Positions 51,250 through 59,951 of a DNA stretch of 64,000 nt are shown here, one piece after another; position 1 is the stretch's first letter; each line of letters starts with the position of its first letter. The DNA comes from Sphingomonas kyeonggiensis (GTDB lineage Bacteria; Pseudomonadota; Alphaproteobacteria; Sphingomonadales; Sphingomonadaceae). Position numbers and translations under genes: made by a program. The DNA lies in contig NZ_JACHLN010000001.1 in assembly GCF_014204495.1 (NCBI RefSeq), forward strand, positions 620,001 through 684,000, in the 5' to 3' direction. A model generated the notes under the pieces. The model was not told where the DNA came from. It saw nothing but the letters and a program-made list of their open reading frames with translations, and did not search any database.

Positions 51250-51468
51250 TCCTACAGCGGCTGCGCGACGACTCGCGGAAGTACACAAAGTACAGGCCAA
51301 GAACGGGTTTTGCGGCGCCTCAAGCTGACATAGTTCCCGCGAATGCACGGCATTTCGCAACATCGTTGCGCGCGCGGGATCCTATTTTTCCTACGATCGG
51401 CAAGAGCGGCCGGGTAGCGCCCGGCTGCGTCAGGCAAGCAGGCGAAATCCTACATTGCAATACCCATC

Positions 51469-51495
51469 GTCACCCCGGCCTTGAGCCGAGGTGAC
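51469..51495 (-). terminator. Hairpin downstream of hisZ
   Basis: GTCACCCCGGC and GCCGAGGTGAC (one mismatch) form a hairpin 6 bp beyond the hisZ stop. No U-tract is seen. GTCACCCCGG-type palindromes are common REP-like units in alphaproteobacteria, so it may be a single half-element. Confidence 0.5.
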
Positions 51496-51501
51496 ATCGG
51501 A

Positions 51502-52602
51502 CTAAACTGCCGCCGGCGCCCCATCGCGCAGGACATGGGTGCAGAGCTGCGCCTCGGGCGTGTCGTCTTCCTCCAGCGCGGCGACGGTGACCCAGCCCTC
51601 GGCGCGCAGGCCTGCACCAATCCCGGCGGGAGTGCCGAAGGGCAGGAACAAGCGGCGGCGCTCGTCCGCGCCGATCGCGGCGTCGAGGATCGGATCGGCG
51701 AACAGCGAGAAGCCGACCGCGGTTTCCTCGCGGCCATTGCCGTGGAGGATCGTATAGGTGCCGCCGCGGCCGATCTCGGCGCGGGCGCCTTGGGCGAACA
51801 GCGAGAAGCCGAGCCAGCTCTGATATTCGAAGCCGTGGCGCTCGGTGGGATCGAGGGTGAGCGCGGCCTGGCCCCGGATGCTCGCGGCGATCTCGGCGAG
51901 GCCGTCGAGGCGCGTGGCGAGTGCCTTGCCGGCGTCGATCGCGCGGAGGCGCTCGATCGCGGCATCGAAGGGCCCGGCCGCCTCGATCAGCGGAAGGTAG
52001 CGCGGATCGATCGCGGCGACGCCGGCGGCGTCCTTGGCATCGAGCCGCTCGCGCAACGTGGCGAGCTGGGCCGGCGTCAGGCTGTCGCTGGCGAGGCAAT
52101 CGACCAGGTCCGGCAGAGTGAAGTCGAGCGCGATGCCCTGGACACCGGCGGCCTGCAGCGCCTCGATCGCGACGCGGACGATCTCGGTGGCGGCGGCAAC
52201 GGTGTCGAGGCCGATCAGCTCGGCGCCGATCTGGCGGGTGGCGCGCAGCGGATCGAGCTCCGAAGCGGAAAGCTTCATCACCGGCCCGGCATAGGAGAGG
52301 CGCACCGGGCGCGGATGGTGCGCCATGCGCGTGGCGGCGATGCGGCCGATCTGGGCCGTGAGATCGGGACGGATCGCCAGCGTGCGCTGCGACACCGGAT
52401 CGACGAACCGCACCGCGTCGCGCAGGCCGCTGGCGGCCTTGAGACGCGCGCTCAGCTCATCGGCGAATTCGGCGAGCGGGGGATCGACCTGCTCATAGCC
52501 ATAGCCGCGCGCGACACCGAGCACGCGGGATTCCAGCCGCGATGCCGCATCGGCCGCAGGCGGGAGACGATCGTGGAAGCCTTCGGGAAGTAAACCGCTC
52601 AT
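51502..52602 (-). CDS. hisZ: ATP phosphoribosyltransferase regulatory subunit
   Basis: A 366-residue class II aaRS-like paralogue that activates the short-form HisG in histidine biosynthesis. The conserved start LLPEGFHDRLPP and the motif RPDLTAQIGRIAATRM match HisZ/HisRS-like sequences, but it lacks the HisRS anticodon domain. A short HisG is expected elsewhere in the genome. It lies 59 bp downstream of serA with a hairpin between them. Confidence 0.9.
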   Translation of the reverse strand: MSGLLPEGFHDRLPPAADAASRLESRVLGVARGYGYEQVDPPLAEFADELSARLKAASGLRDAVRFVDPVSQRTLAIRPDLTAQIGRIAATRMAHHPRPVRLSYAGPVMKLSASELDPLRATRQIGAELIGLDTVAAATEIVRVAIEALQAAGVQGIALDFTLPDLVDCLASDSLTPAQLATLRERLDAKDAAGVAAIDPRYLPLIEAAGPFDAAIERLRAIDAGKALATRLDGLAEIAASIRGQAALTLDPTERHGFEYQSWLGFSLFAQGARAEIGRGGTYTILHGNGREETAVGFSLFADPILDAAIGADERRRLFLPFGTPAGIGAGLRAEGWVTVAALEEDDTPEAQLCTHVLRDGAPAAV

Positions 52603-52621
52603 CCGGCTCCCCTAGAACATT

Positions 52622-52651
52622 CCGCCGCCCCGGTGAAACCCGGGACGGCGG
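52622..52651 (-). terminator. Hairpin between serA and hisZ
   Basis: CCGCCGCCCCGG pairs with CCCGGGACGGCGG (one mismatch) around TGAAA. It lies 10 bp past the serA stop and 19 bp before the hisZ start, so it may attenuate or stabilise readthrough. No U-tract follows. Confidence 0.5.
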
Positions 52652-52661
52652 ATATCGTGCA

Positions 52662-54239
52662 TCAGAACGACAGCGCCATCGCGGTCTTCACGCCCGGGAG
52701 CGCGCGGACCTTGGCGAGGAGCTCCTCGCTGACCTTCTCGTCGACCGAAAGCAGCAGGATGGCTTCGCCACCCGCTTCGCGGCGGCCGAGGTGGAAGGTG
52801 CCGATGTTGACGCCCGCCTCGCCCAGCGTGGTACCGAGGCGGCCGATGAAGCCCGGCGCGTCCTCGTTGACGATGTAGAGCATGTTGCCGGCGAGGTCGG
52901 CTTCGACCTTGATGCCGAACAGCTCGACCAGGCGCGGCGCGGAATTGCCGAACAACGTGCCCGCGACCGAGCGATCGCCCTGCGCGGTGCCGACGGTGAC
53001 GCGGACCAGCGTGTGGTAATCGCCTTCGCGGTCATGACGGACTTCGCGCACGTCGAGCCCGCGCTCCTTGGCGAGGAACGGCGCGTTGACCATGTTCACC
53101 GTGTCCGAATGGACGCGCATCAGCCCGGCGAGCACCGCGCCGACGATCGGCTTCTGGTTGAGCTCGGCGGCAGCGCCTTCGCTCTCGATCGCGATGTTCT
53201 TGAGCTCGCCATGCGAGAGCTGGCCGACCAGCGAGCCGAGCTTCTCGGCAAGCGCCATGTACGGCTTGAGGCGCGGGGCTTCCTCAGCCGAGAGGCTCGG
53301 CATGTTGAGCGCGTTGGTGACGCCGCCCGAAACGAGGAAATCGGCCATCTGCTCGGCGACCTGGATCGCGACATTGACCTGCGCTTCAGTGGTCGAGGCG
53401 CCGAGATGCGGCGTCGAGACGAAGTTGGGCGTGCCGAACAGCGGATGCTCCTTGGCGGGCTCCACTGCGAACACGTCGAGCGCCGCGCCGGCGATATGGC
53501 CCGATTCGAGGCCCTGCTTGAGCGCAGCCTCGTCAATCAGGCCACCGCGCGCGCAGTTGATGATGCGCACGCCGCGACGCGTCTTGGCGAGGTTCTCGGC
53601 CGAGAGGATGTTGCGGGTCTGGTCGGTGAGCGGGGTGTGCAGCGTGATGAAGTCCGCACGCAGCAGCAGGTCGTCGAGCGAGACCTTCTCCACGCCCATC
53701 TCGATCGCGCGTTCGGGCGTGAGGAACGGATCGAAGGCGACGACCTTCATGCGCAGGCCGAGCGCGCGATCGGCGACGATCGAGCCGATATTGCCGGCGC
53801 CGATCAGGCCGAGCGTCTTGCCGGTGAGCTCGACGCCCATGAAGCGGTTCTTCTCCCACTTGCCGGCCTGGGTCGAGGCGTCGGCCTCGGGCAGCTGGCG
53901 GGCGAGCGCGAACATCAGCGCGATGGCGTGCTCGGCGGTGGTGATCGAGTTGCCGAACGGGGTGTTCATCACGACGACACCGCGCGCCGAGGCGGCGGGG
54001 ATGTCGACATTGTCGACGCCGATGCCGGCGCGGCCGACGACCTTGAGGTTCGGTGCCGCGTCAAGGATCTCCTGGGTCACCTTGGTCGAGCTGCGGATGG
54101 CGAGGCCGTCATAATCGCCGATGATCGCCTTGAGCTCTTCCGGGGTCTTGCCGGTGATCTCGTCGACCTCGACGCCGCGCTCGCGGAAGATCTGCGCGGC
54201 CTTGGGATCCATCTTGTCGGAAATCAGTACCTTGGGCAT
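52662..54239 (-). CDS. serA: D-3-phosphoglycerate dehydrogenase
   Basis: A 525-residue first enzyme of serine biosynthesis, long type. The NAD-binding fold (LIGAGNIGSIVADRA) with catalytic Arg/Glu/His segments (CARGGLIDEAAL, HLGAST) is followed by an ASB domain and a C-terminal ACT domain (IVNEDAPGFIGRLGTTLGEAGV) for allosteric control. The ATG at 54239 (MPKVLISDKM) fits the family; seven extra upstream residues would come from an in-frame ATG. It is separated from serC by a 27-27-27 repeat element. Confidence 0.96.
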   Translation of the reverse strand: MPKVLISDKMDPKAAQIFRERGVEVDEITGKTPEELKAIIGDYDGLAIRSSTKVTQEILDAAPNLKVVGRAGIGVDNVDIPAASARGVVVMNTPFGNSITTAEHAIALMFALARQLPEADASTQAGKWEKNRFMGVELTGKTLGLIGAGNIGSIVADRALGLRMKVVAFDPFLTPERAIEMGVEKVSLDDLLLRADFITLHTPLTDQTRNILSAENLAKTRRGVRIINCARGGLIDEAALKQGLESGHIAGAALDVFAVEPAKEHPLFGTPNFVSTPHLGASTTEAQVNVAIQVAEQMADFLVSGGVTNALNMPSLSAEEAPRLKPYMALAEKLGSLVGQLSHGELKNIAIESEGAAAELNQKPIVGAVLAGLMRVHSDTVNMVNAPFLAKERGLDVREVRHDREGDYHTLVRVTVGTAQGDRSVAGTLFGNSAPRLVELFGIKVEADLAGNMLYIVNEDAPGFIGRLGTTLGEAGVNIGTFHLGRREAGGEAILLLSVDEKVSEELLAKVRALPGVKTAMALSF

Positions 54240-54255
54240 TTGGTTTCTCCACCCC

Positions 54256-54336
54256 GTCATCCCCGCGCAGGCGGGGATCCAGGGTTACTGAGGGAATCGC
54301 TTTATGACTCTGGATCCCCGCCTTCGCGGGGATGAC
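54256..54336. repeat. Bipartite REP-like inverted repeat between serC and serA
   Basis: Arms 54256-54282 and 54310-54336 are inverted copies (one mismatch) of the same 27-bp unit seen at 15474-15554, with a 27-bp spacer: the same 81-bp geometry. The element sits 16 bp before the serA ATG and 2 bp after the serC stop, so it lies inside the operon transcript and could form a strong hairpin that modulates serA. Confidence 0.85.
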
Positions 54337-54338
54337 GA

Positions 54339-55499
54339 TTACGCGCTGCGAGCTTCGGCGTAGGCCCAGTCGAGCCAGGGGCCGAGCGCCTCGATATCGG
54401 CGGTGTCGACGGTGGCGCCGCACCAGATGCGCAGGCCGGCCGGAGCGTCGCGATAGCCGGCGACGTCATAGGCCGCGCCTTCCTTCTCGAGCAGGCCGGC
54501 GAACTTCTTGATGAAGGCTTCGTCCGCACCCTCGACCGTGAGGCACACGCTGGTCTTCGAGCGGATGCCGTGCAGCTCGGCGAGATGGCCGAGCCACGGG
54601 CGCGCCGCGACGATCTTGTTCAGCGCGTCGGCATTGGCGTTCGAGCGGGCCATCAGCCCGTCGAGGCCACCCAGGCCCCTGGCCCATTCGAGCGCGAAGA
54701 TCGCGTCCTCGACGGCGAGCATCGAGGGGGTGTTGATCGTCTCGCCCTTGAACACGCCCTCGGCGAGCGCGCCCTTGGAGACCAGGCGGAACACCTTCGG
54801 CAGCGGCCAGGACGGGGTATATTCGGTGAGGCGCTCGACCGCGCGCGGGCCGAGGATCAGCACGCCGTGGCCGCCCTCGCCGCCCAGCACCTTCTGCCAG
54901 GAGAAGGTGGCGACGTCGATCTTGTCCCAGGGCAGGTCATAGGCGAACACCGCCGAGGTAGCGTCGGCGAAGCTCAGCCCCTCGCGATCGGCGGGGATCC
55001 ACTCGCCGTCCGGCACGCGCACGCCCGAGGTGGTGCCGTTCCAGGTGAACAGCACGTCGGTCGACCAGTCGAGCGCGTCGAGATCGGGGAGCTGGCCGTA
55101 ATCGGCGCGGACGACGTTCGGCTCGAGCTTGAGCTGCTTGACCGCATCGGTGACCCAACCTTCACCGAAGCTTTCCCAGGCGAGCGTGGTGACGCCGCGG
55201 GCGCCGAGCATCGTCCACATCGCCATTTCGAAGGCGCCGGTGTCCGAGCCGGGCACGATGCCGATACGGTGCGTATCGGGCAGGCGCAGCATCTCGCGCA
55301 TCAGGTCGATGCAATATTGGAGGCGGGTCTTGCCGATCTTCGAGCGGTGCGAGCGGCCGAGCGACTCGGTGGCGAGCTTCTCGGGCGACCAGCCGGGCGG
55401 CTTGGCGCAGGGACCGGAAGAGAAATAGGGACGCGCTGGCTTGGTGGCGGGCTTTGCGACAGGCGCAATGGTGGCGTCGGCGGCAGTCGAATCAGTCAT
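54339..55499 (-). CDS. serC: Phosphoserine aminotransferase
   Basis: A 386-residue PLP aminotransferase for serine biosynthesis. The PLP-lysine is in FSWQKVLGGEGGHGVL, and SSGPCAKPPGWSPEKLA is the alphaproteobacterial SerC N-terminus. The ATG at 55499 is preceded by AGGAGAG at 5-nt spacing. It has an N-terminal extension of about 25 residues rich in Ala and Pro. Upstream is a structured leader. The class matches the longer SerC type. Confidence 0.95.
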   Translation of the reverse strand: MTDSTAADATIAPVAKPATKPARPYFSSGPCAKPPGWSPEKLATESLGRSHRSKIGKTRLQYCIDLMREMLRLPDTHRIGIVPGSDTGAFEMAMWTMLGARGVTTLAWESFGEGWVTDAVKQLKLEPNVVRADYGQLPDLDALDWSTDVLFTWNGTTSGVRVPDGEWIPADREGLSFADATSAVFAYDLPWDKIDVATFSWQKVLGGEGGHGVLILGPRAVERLTEYTPSWPLPKVFRLVSKGALAEGVFKGETINTPSMLAVEDAIFALEWARGLGGLDGLMARSNANADALNKIVAARPWLGHLAELHGIRSKTSVCLTVEGADEAFIKKFAGLLEKEGAAYDVAGYRDAPAGLRIWCGATVDTADIEALGPWLDWAYAEARSA

Positions 55500-55570
55500 G
55501 TAGTCTCTCCTTACAGAGAGCGCGCGCGGCGTTGGGACCGCGTGGCCCGCCGACGGCCCTAGCGGCGGCC
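55500..55570 (-). ncRNA. serC leader, serC-motif-like two-hairpin RNA
   Basis: On the minus strand, GGCCGCCG (55570-55563) pairs with CGGCGGGCC (55552-55544) with one bulge. CTCTC (55520-55516) then pairs with GAGAG (55509-55505), enclosing the Shine-Dalgarno AGGAGAG of serC. This layout (two hairpins just before serC) matches the described alphaproteobacterial serC RNA motif as I recall it. A covariance search would confirm it. Confidence 0.5.
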
Positions 55571-55657
55571 CCGTGAAAGTCAATTGCGCGCAAGCCGCGA
55601 TCCGCGCACATTTCTGACGTTAACCATGTCGTACGGCTATGCTGCTAGGGTGAGGCC

Positions 55658-56344
55658 ATGCGCGTATTCAGCCTGTTCCTGCCCCTGTTCCTCGCCGGCT
55701 GCATCTTTGGCGGCGGCGACGATCGCCCCGCCCCGCGACCCGCATCGGGACCGATTCGCGAGCGGCCGGGCGGCCCGATCACGCTCAATGGCCCAACGCC
55801 GCGCGAGACGCAGCAATGCTTCGCCGACCTGTCACGCGAAGGGGTGCGCTACAGTGGCCTGCCCGACCGCGATTTCGGCAGCGGGTGCGTGGTGACCGGC
55901 GCTGTGCAGCTGCTCGACATCGGCGTGCCGGTGACCGGGTTGAAGTCGATGAAATGCGGCCTTGCGCGCAGCTTCACCGCCTGGGTGCGCTTTGCCGTTG
56001 CGCCCGCCGCCCGGCAGATGCTGGGCAGCGACCTGGTCAAGGTCGAGACCTATGGCACCTATTCGTGCCGCGGGATCATCGGCAACGGCGCGGCATCGGC
56101 GGCGCGCATGTCCGAGCATGGGCTGGCCAATGCGGTGGATGTCTCGGGCTTCGTGCTCGCGGATGGCCGGAGGGTCACGATCGAACGCGACTGGCGGACG
56201 GGCGATGGCCAGGTCCGCGCGTTCCTGGAGACGATCCACGGATCGGCCTGCAAGCGCTTCGGCACGGTGCTGAGCCCGGACTATAACGCGGCGCACTACA
56301 ACCACCTGCACCTCGACATGGGGAGGGGTCCGTTTTGCCGCTGA
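55658..56344 (+). CDS. Extensin-family lipoprotein
   Basis: A 228-residue lipoprotein with a lipobox LAGC, a Pro/Arg/Gly-rich linker (about 20-45), then the bacterial extensin-like domain. That domain has the conserved GxYSCRGIIG (CRGI/NA...), SEHGLANAVDVSGF (His/Asp of a peptidase-like site) and NHLHLDM near the C-terminus. The domain resembles D,D-carboxypeptidase/Peptidase_M15-type folds, so a wall-related function is likely. It is divergent from serC. Confidence 0.85.
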   Translation: MRVFSLFLPLFLAGCIFGGGDDRPAPRPASGPIRERPGGPITLNGPTPRETQQCFADLSREGVRYSGLPDRDFGSGCVVTGAVQLLDIGVPVTGLKSMKCGLARSFTAWVRFAVAPAARQMLGSDLVKVETYGTYSCRGIIGNGAASAARMSEHGLANAVDVSGFVLADGRRVTIERDWRTGDGQVRAFLETIHGSACKRFGTVLSPDYNAAHYNHLHLDMGRGPFCR

Positions 56345-56380
56345 TTGCAGGGCGCCTCGGATCGGCTTAAGCCGGTCGAA

Positions 56381-57307
56381 ATGAACGATACGAGAGTCCC
56401 GAGCCGCGTTTTCCGCCCTGCCCAGCAGGAAGTGCAGAACGCCAACACCGCCAGCGGCACGCCCCAGACCGAGCATCCCGCCTACCGCCTCGCCTTCCAG
56501 GACATGGACTTCCTGTTGCGCGACGATCTGCGGCCGATCCGCTTCCAGCTCGAGCTGCTCAAGCCGCAGCTGCTGCTCGACGAGGCTCATATCAAGTCGA
56601 CCTTCGTTATCTATGGCTCGGCGCGCATCCCCGAGCCGGACAAGGCCGGCGCGCTGCTCGAGCTGGCCGAGACCCCGCAGCAGAAGAAGATCGCCGAGCG
56701 GCTGGTCGAGAAGTCGAAATATTATGACGTGGCCCGCGAGCTGGCGCAGCTCGCCTCCAACTTCCCGCTCGACGAAGCCGGCAACCGCCACTTCGTCGTG
56801 ACCTCGGGCGGCGGCCCGTCGATCATGGAAGCGGCGAATCGCGGCGCGCGCGATGTCGGCGCCGATACGATCGGGCTCAACATCCTGCTGCCGCACGAGC
56901 AGGCGCCGAACCCGTATGTGACTCCGGGCCTGTCGATGCAGTTCCACTATTTCGCGCTGCGCAAGATGCACTTCCTGCTGCATGCGCGCGCGGTGGCGGT
57001 GTTCCCGGGCGGCTTCGGCACGTTCGACGAATCGTTCGAGCTGCTGACGCTGATCCAGACCGGCAAGATCGAACCGATCCCGGTGATCTTCTACGGCAAG
57101 GACTTCTGGACCCGCGTCGTCAATTTCGAGGCGCTGTGCGAGGAAGGCGTGATCTCGCCCAAGGACCTCAACCTGTTCCACTTCTGCGAGACCGCCGAAG
57201 AGGGCTGGCAGATCGTCCAGGACTTCTGGAAGGACAAGGATCACACGGTGATCGCACGGCCGCGCCCGGGCATCGACAAGCCCGAGACCGTGCTCAAGCA
57301 GGGCTAG
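56381..57307 (+). CDS. LOG-family (TIGR00730-like) Rossmann protein
   Basis: A 308-residue protein of the lysine-decarboxylase-like/LOG family. GGGPSIMEAANRGA and PGGFGTFDESFE are the signature nucleotide-binding motifs. Many relatives release nucleobases from nucleoside monophosphates (cytokinin-type LOG). It has an N-terminal extension of about 80 residues (to about TFVIYGSARIP) typical of the longer bacterial subgroup. The ATG at 56381 is used. Confidence 0.87.
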   Translation: MNDTRVPSRVFRPAQQEVQNANTASGTPQTEHPAYRLAFQDMDFLLRDDLRPIRFQLELLKPQLLLDEAHIKSTFVIYGSARIPEPDKAGALLELAETPQQKKIAERLVEKSKYYDVARELAQLASNFPLDEAGNRHFVVTSGGGPSIMEAANRGARDVGADTIGLNILLPHEQAPNPYVTPGLSMQFHYFALRKMHFLLHARAVAVFPGGFGTFDESFELLTLIQTGKIEPIPVIFYGKDFWTRVVNFEALCEEGVISPKDLNLFHFCETAEEGWQIVQDFWKDKDHTVIARPRPGIDKPETVLKQG

Positions 57308-57705
57308 GCAAGCGTGAGGTAGAGCTCGGCCTCGATCACCCAGTCGTCGCCGAGCTTGCGCCATTTGGCGGTGTAGGTGCCCGATGCCTGCATCGCCCCG
57401 TCCTGCGCGGCGACGCCCTCCCAATGGCCATGCTCGAAGGCGATCGGCGCGACCGGCGACACCGTGATCGCATCGGGCATGCGCGTGTAGATGCTGCGGT
57501 CCCGCATCGCGAACTCGCGCTTCCAGGCGTGCAGCTGCGCCTTGCGGCCGGCGATCAGCGCGCTGTCCGTCCCCGCGACCAGCACGACGTCGTTCGCGAG
57601 CAGCGGACCGATCGCGGCAAGGTCCGCCTCGGCCAGCGCGCGGTTGAACGCCGCCCGGCGGATGCGGATGTCGAGTTCGGGGGTCAGGTGCTGGGCCATG
57701 CCCAT
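57304..57705 (-). CDS. SnoaL/NTF2-like small protein
   Basis: A 133-residue NTF2-like fold protein: NRALAEADLAAIGPLLANDVVLVAGTDSALIAGR, then strand-rich C-terminal half (GTYTAKWRKLGDDWVIEAELYLT). It has no catalytic motif that identifies its ligand; family members isomerise or bind small molecules, or act as nuclear-transport-like scaffolds. Its stop overlaps the LOG gene. It is followed 6 bp later by the HD-GYP gene on the same strand. Confidence 0.8.
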   Translation of the reverse strand: MGMAQHLTPELDIRIRRAAFNRALAEADLAAIGPLLANDVVLVAGTDSALIAGRKAQLHAWKREFAMRDRSIYTRMPDAITVSPVAPIAFEHGHWEGVAAQDGAMQASGTYTAKWRKLGDDWVIEAELYLTLA

Positions 57706-57711
57706 CCCTAA

Positions 57712-58797
57712 TCAGGCCGGGCCGAAATCGTCCAGCAGCTGCGCGCGGCTCGGCTCGAAATCGGCGAGACCCCATTTCGCCGCCACCTCCAGCCCGACGA
57801 TCGGATCCGAGCGAGTCGAGACGCGCTGCGGGACGAGGTCGCGCCCGGTAGCCGCACAGAGGAAGACCGCGACATCGGGCGTTGCCGGCGAATCGGCGGG
57901 CTCGTCGACCACCACCGCAAGGCGCTGGCTTTCGAGCAGGACCAGCGCGCCGACGGGGAACACGCCGAGCAGCGAGCGGAACGCGCGCAGCACCCGCGGA
58001 TCGAAATGGCCGGTGGTGCCCATCATCCAGTCGAGCGCTGCGCCGGGCGACCAGCTGCGCTTGTAGCTGCGGTTCGACGTCACCGCGTCGAACACGTCGC
58101 ACACCGCCGCCATGCGCGCGTGGATGCTCAGCGTCTCCTGCGAGATACCGGACGGATAGCCGCTGCCGTCGATCCGCTCGTGATGATGCAGGCAGACGTC
58201 GAGCGCGATCTCCGAGTCGATCCCCGAATCGCGCAACAGCTCATAGCCGCGCAGCGTATGCGCCTGGACCCGGGCATATTCGTCGAGGTCGAGCGGACCG
58301 GGCTTGTTGAGCAGGTCCGCATCGATCCGCGCCTTGCCGATATCGTGGAGCAGCCCGGCCAGGCCGATCTCCTGGGTCAATTCGGCCCCGAGCCGCAGCT
58401 CGTTGCCGAGCGCAAGCATCAAGCCGCAGACCGCAACCGAATGGAGATAGGTATATTCGTCGTGCAGCTTGATCCGGGTGACGCTGGGCAAAGCCGTGGG
58501 ACTGCGCGCCACCGAGGCGGCGATCGCCGAGACGATCGGCGCGAGGTTCGCCGCCTGGATCTTCCGGCCGAAGCGGATGTCGGCAAAGGTCTCGGTGACG
58601 GTGTCCTTCGCCATGCCGACGATCTCCCGGGCACGGTCACGCTCCTGGGCGAGGCTGGCGGGGCGGGCATTGATGTGGAGCCTCGCGCTGGACAGGCGGC
58701 GCGGCGACGGGCCCCGCGCGGCGGCTTCCTTGGCCGGCCCGGCGCTGCCGAGGGCGCGCCATTCGCCCGCGTTCAGGCCATCCCGCGCGCTATCCAT
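57712..58797 (-). CDS. HD-GYP-domain protein (c-di-GMP phosphodiesterase candidate), no DUF3391
   Basis: A 361-residue protein. The HD motif LLHDIGKARID, a second HHERIDGSGYPSG GYP motif, and MAAVCDVFDAVTSNRSYK mark an HD-GYP domain that hydrolyses c-di-GMP. Homologs of this sequence type normally carry an N-terminal DUF3391 (about 130 residues); here only about 100 poorly conserved residues precede the conserved region. The ATG at 58797 is used; 58869 is possible. The next gene upstream leaves no room for DUF3391. Confidence 0.85.
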   Translation of the reverse strand: MDSARDGLNAGEWRALGSAGPAKEAAARGPSPRRLSSARLHINARPASLAQERDRAREIVGMAKDTVTETFADIRFGRKIQAANLAPIVSAIAASVARSPTALPSVTRIKLHDEYTYLHSVAVCGLMLALGNELRLGAELTQEIGLAGLLHDIGKARIDADLLNKPGPLDLDEYARVQAHTLRGYELLRDSGIDSEIALDVCLHHHERIDGSGYPSGISQETLSIHARMAAVCDVFDAVTSNRSYKRSWSPGAALDWMMGTTGHFDPRVLRAFRSLLGVFPVGALVLLESQRLAVVVDEPADSPATPDVAVFLCAATGRDLVPQRVSTRSDPIVGLEVAAKWGLADFEPSRAQLLDDFGPA

Positions 58798-58941
58798 CCA
58801 CCAGGCCCAGACATGCGGGACGGGTGGCGCAACTGCACCTTGTAGCGACCACTTAACCCCCCCGGGCATGCGGCATTAATTCCAGGATTCACGTAATTTA
58901 CCGCCGGTGGCGGGATCAATCGGCCGACCCGCCGAAATGGG

Positions 58942-59877
58942 TCAGCCGTGCGGCTCCGTAGCCAATGCCGCGAGCGTGGCCAGCATCTGGTCGAAGTGCA
59001 GGGTGATGCGGCGATTATTGGCGAGGTGGCGATCGTTGCGCAGCACCTGGGCCGGCACGAACACCCCGCCATCCTTCCACGCCACGACCTCCTCCGAGAC
59101 CAATGCGGCGACCCGGCGGCGCACCGTCTCGAACGGCAGGTCGATCGCGCGGGACAGCGCGCGCAGCGAAACCGGCTCGCGCAGTTCATCGGGCGGCGGG
59201 GTATCCTCGCTCGAATAGAGCTGCGACAGGCGGGGATCCCGGGTGACTCCACGGACATTGATCGCGGTGATCGCCGCGACGATCGTGCCAGCGGTAACAT
59301 CGCCGTACAGCTCGGTCAGCGTCTCCAGTGCCCGCAGCGAGAAGGCCAGTATCAGCCGCTCGACCACGCCCGCCGGCAGGGCGGCAACGCCCGCGCCGAG
59401 CGTCGCGATCGCCGGGGCATAGCCTGTCTCGGCCAGCCGCTGCAGCACATGCAGCAGCTCGGCCTTGTCCTCGACGGCCAGGCGCGCCAGCACATCGCTA
59501 TCGAAAAACCCCGGCGCGACACTGAACCCGGCATCGCCGCGCACCAGCATCCCGACCTCGACCAGCTCGGCCGCACGCCGGCGCACCGTGGTGTGCGGCA
59601 GGCGCATCGAATGGGCGATGGCGGTGGCATTGACCGGGCGGCCGAGCGCCTGGGCATCCTCCACCCCGATCCAGCGGCCGGTTGCCGAATCGCGATAGGG
59701 ATGGTGCGCGATGCTACCGCCGAGCACGACTTCGAAGACGAAGCCCGCCAGCCGCTCCTGCGGCACCAGCGCCAGACCGCGCCGGCTGCGCGCCAGCAGC
59801 AGCTCCGATACCTGACGCGCGACGAGCCGGGTGGACAGCTTGCGGGAGGGCGGCGCGGACGGGTCGGTTGCAAGCAT
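58942..59877 (-). CDS. Protein with two duplicated winged-helix-like units
   Basis: A 311-residue protein that shows an internal duplication. Residues 80-122 and 233-276 align (each PV..(A/S)....(I/M)..LP..TVRRR.A.LV...(M/V)....G.F.V.P), which reads as an HTH plus wing. Segments about residues 40-62 and 190-214 also match weakly. No signal or catalytic motif. It may be a DNA-binding protein; the family was not recognised. It lies upstream of and on the same strand as the HD-GYP gene. Confidence 0.65.
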   Translation of the reverse strand: MLATDPSAPPSRKLSTRLVARQVSELLLARSRRGLALVPQERLAGFVFEVVLGGSIAHHPYRDSATGRWIGVEDAQALGRPVNATAIAHSMRLPHTTVRRRAAELVEVGMLVRGDAGFSVAPGFFDSDVLARLAVEDKAELLHVLQRLAETGYAPAIATLGAGVAALPAGVVERLILAFSLRALETLTELYGDVTAGTIVAAITAINVRGVTRDPRLSQLYSSEDTPPPDELREPVSLRALSRAIDLPFETVRRRVAALVSEEVVAWKDGGVFVPAQVLRNDRHLANNRRITLHFDQMLATLAALATEPHG

Positions 59878-59893
59878 GGATGCGGGCCAAAAA

Positions 59894-59925
59894 GAAAGCG
59901 CCGCGGGATGGCCCGCGGCGCCTTG
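59894..59925 (-). terminator. Terminator of the cytochrome c gene
   Basis: GCGCCGCGGG (59898-59907) and CCCGCGGCGC (59912-59921) form a 10-bp perfect stem with an ATGG loop. A short A/T flank on the minus strand (TTTCTTTTT) supports intrinsic termination, 27 bp past the cytochrome c stop. Confidence 0.85.
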
Positions 59926-59951
59926 TTCATTCCATCAGAGCGGAAGCGTCT

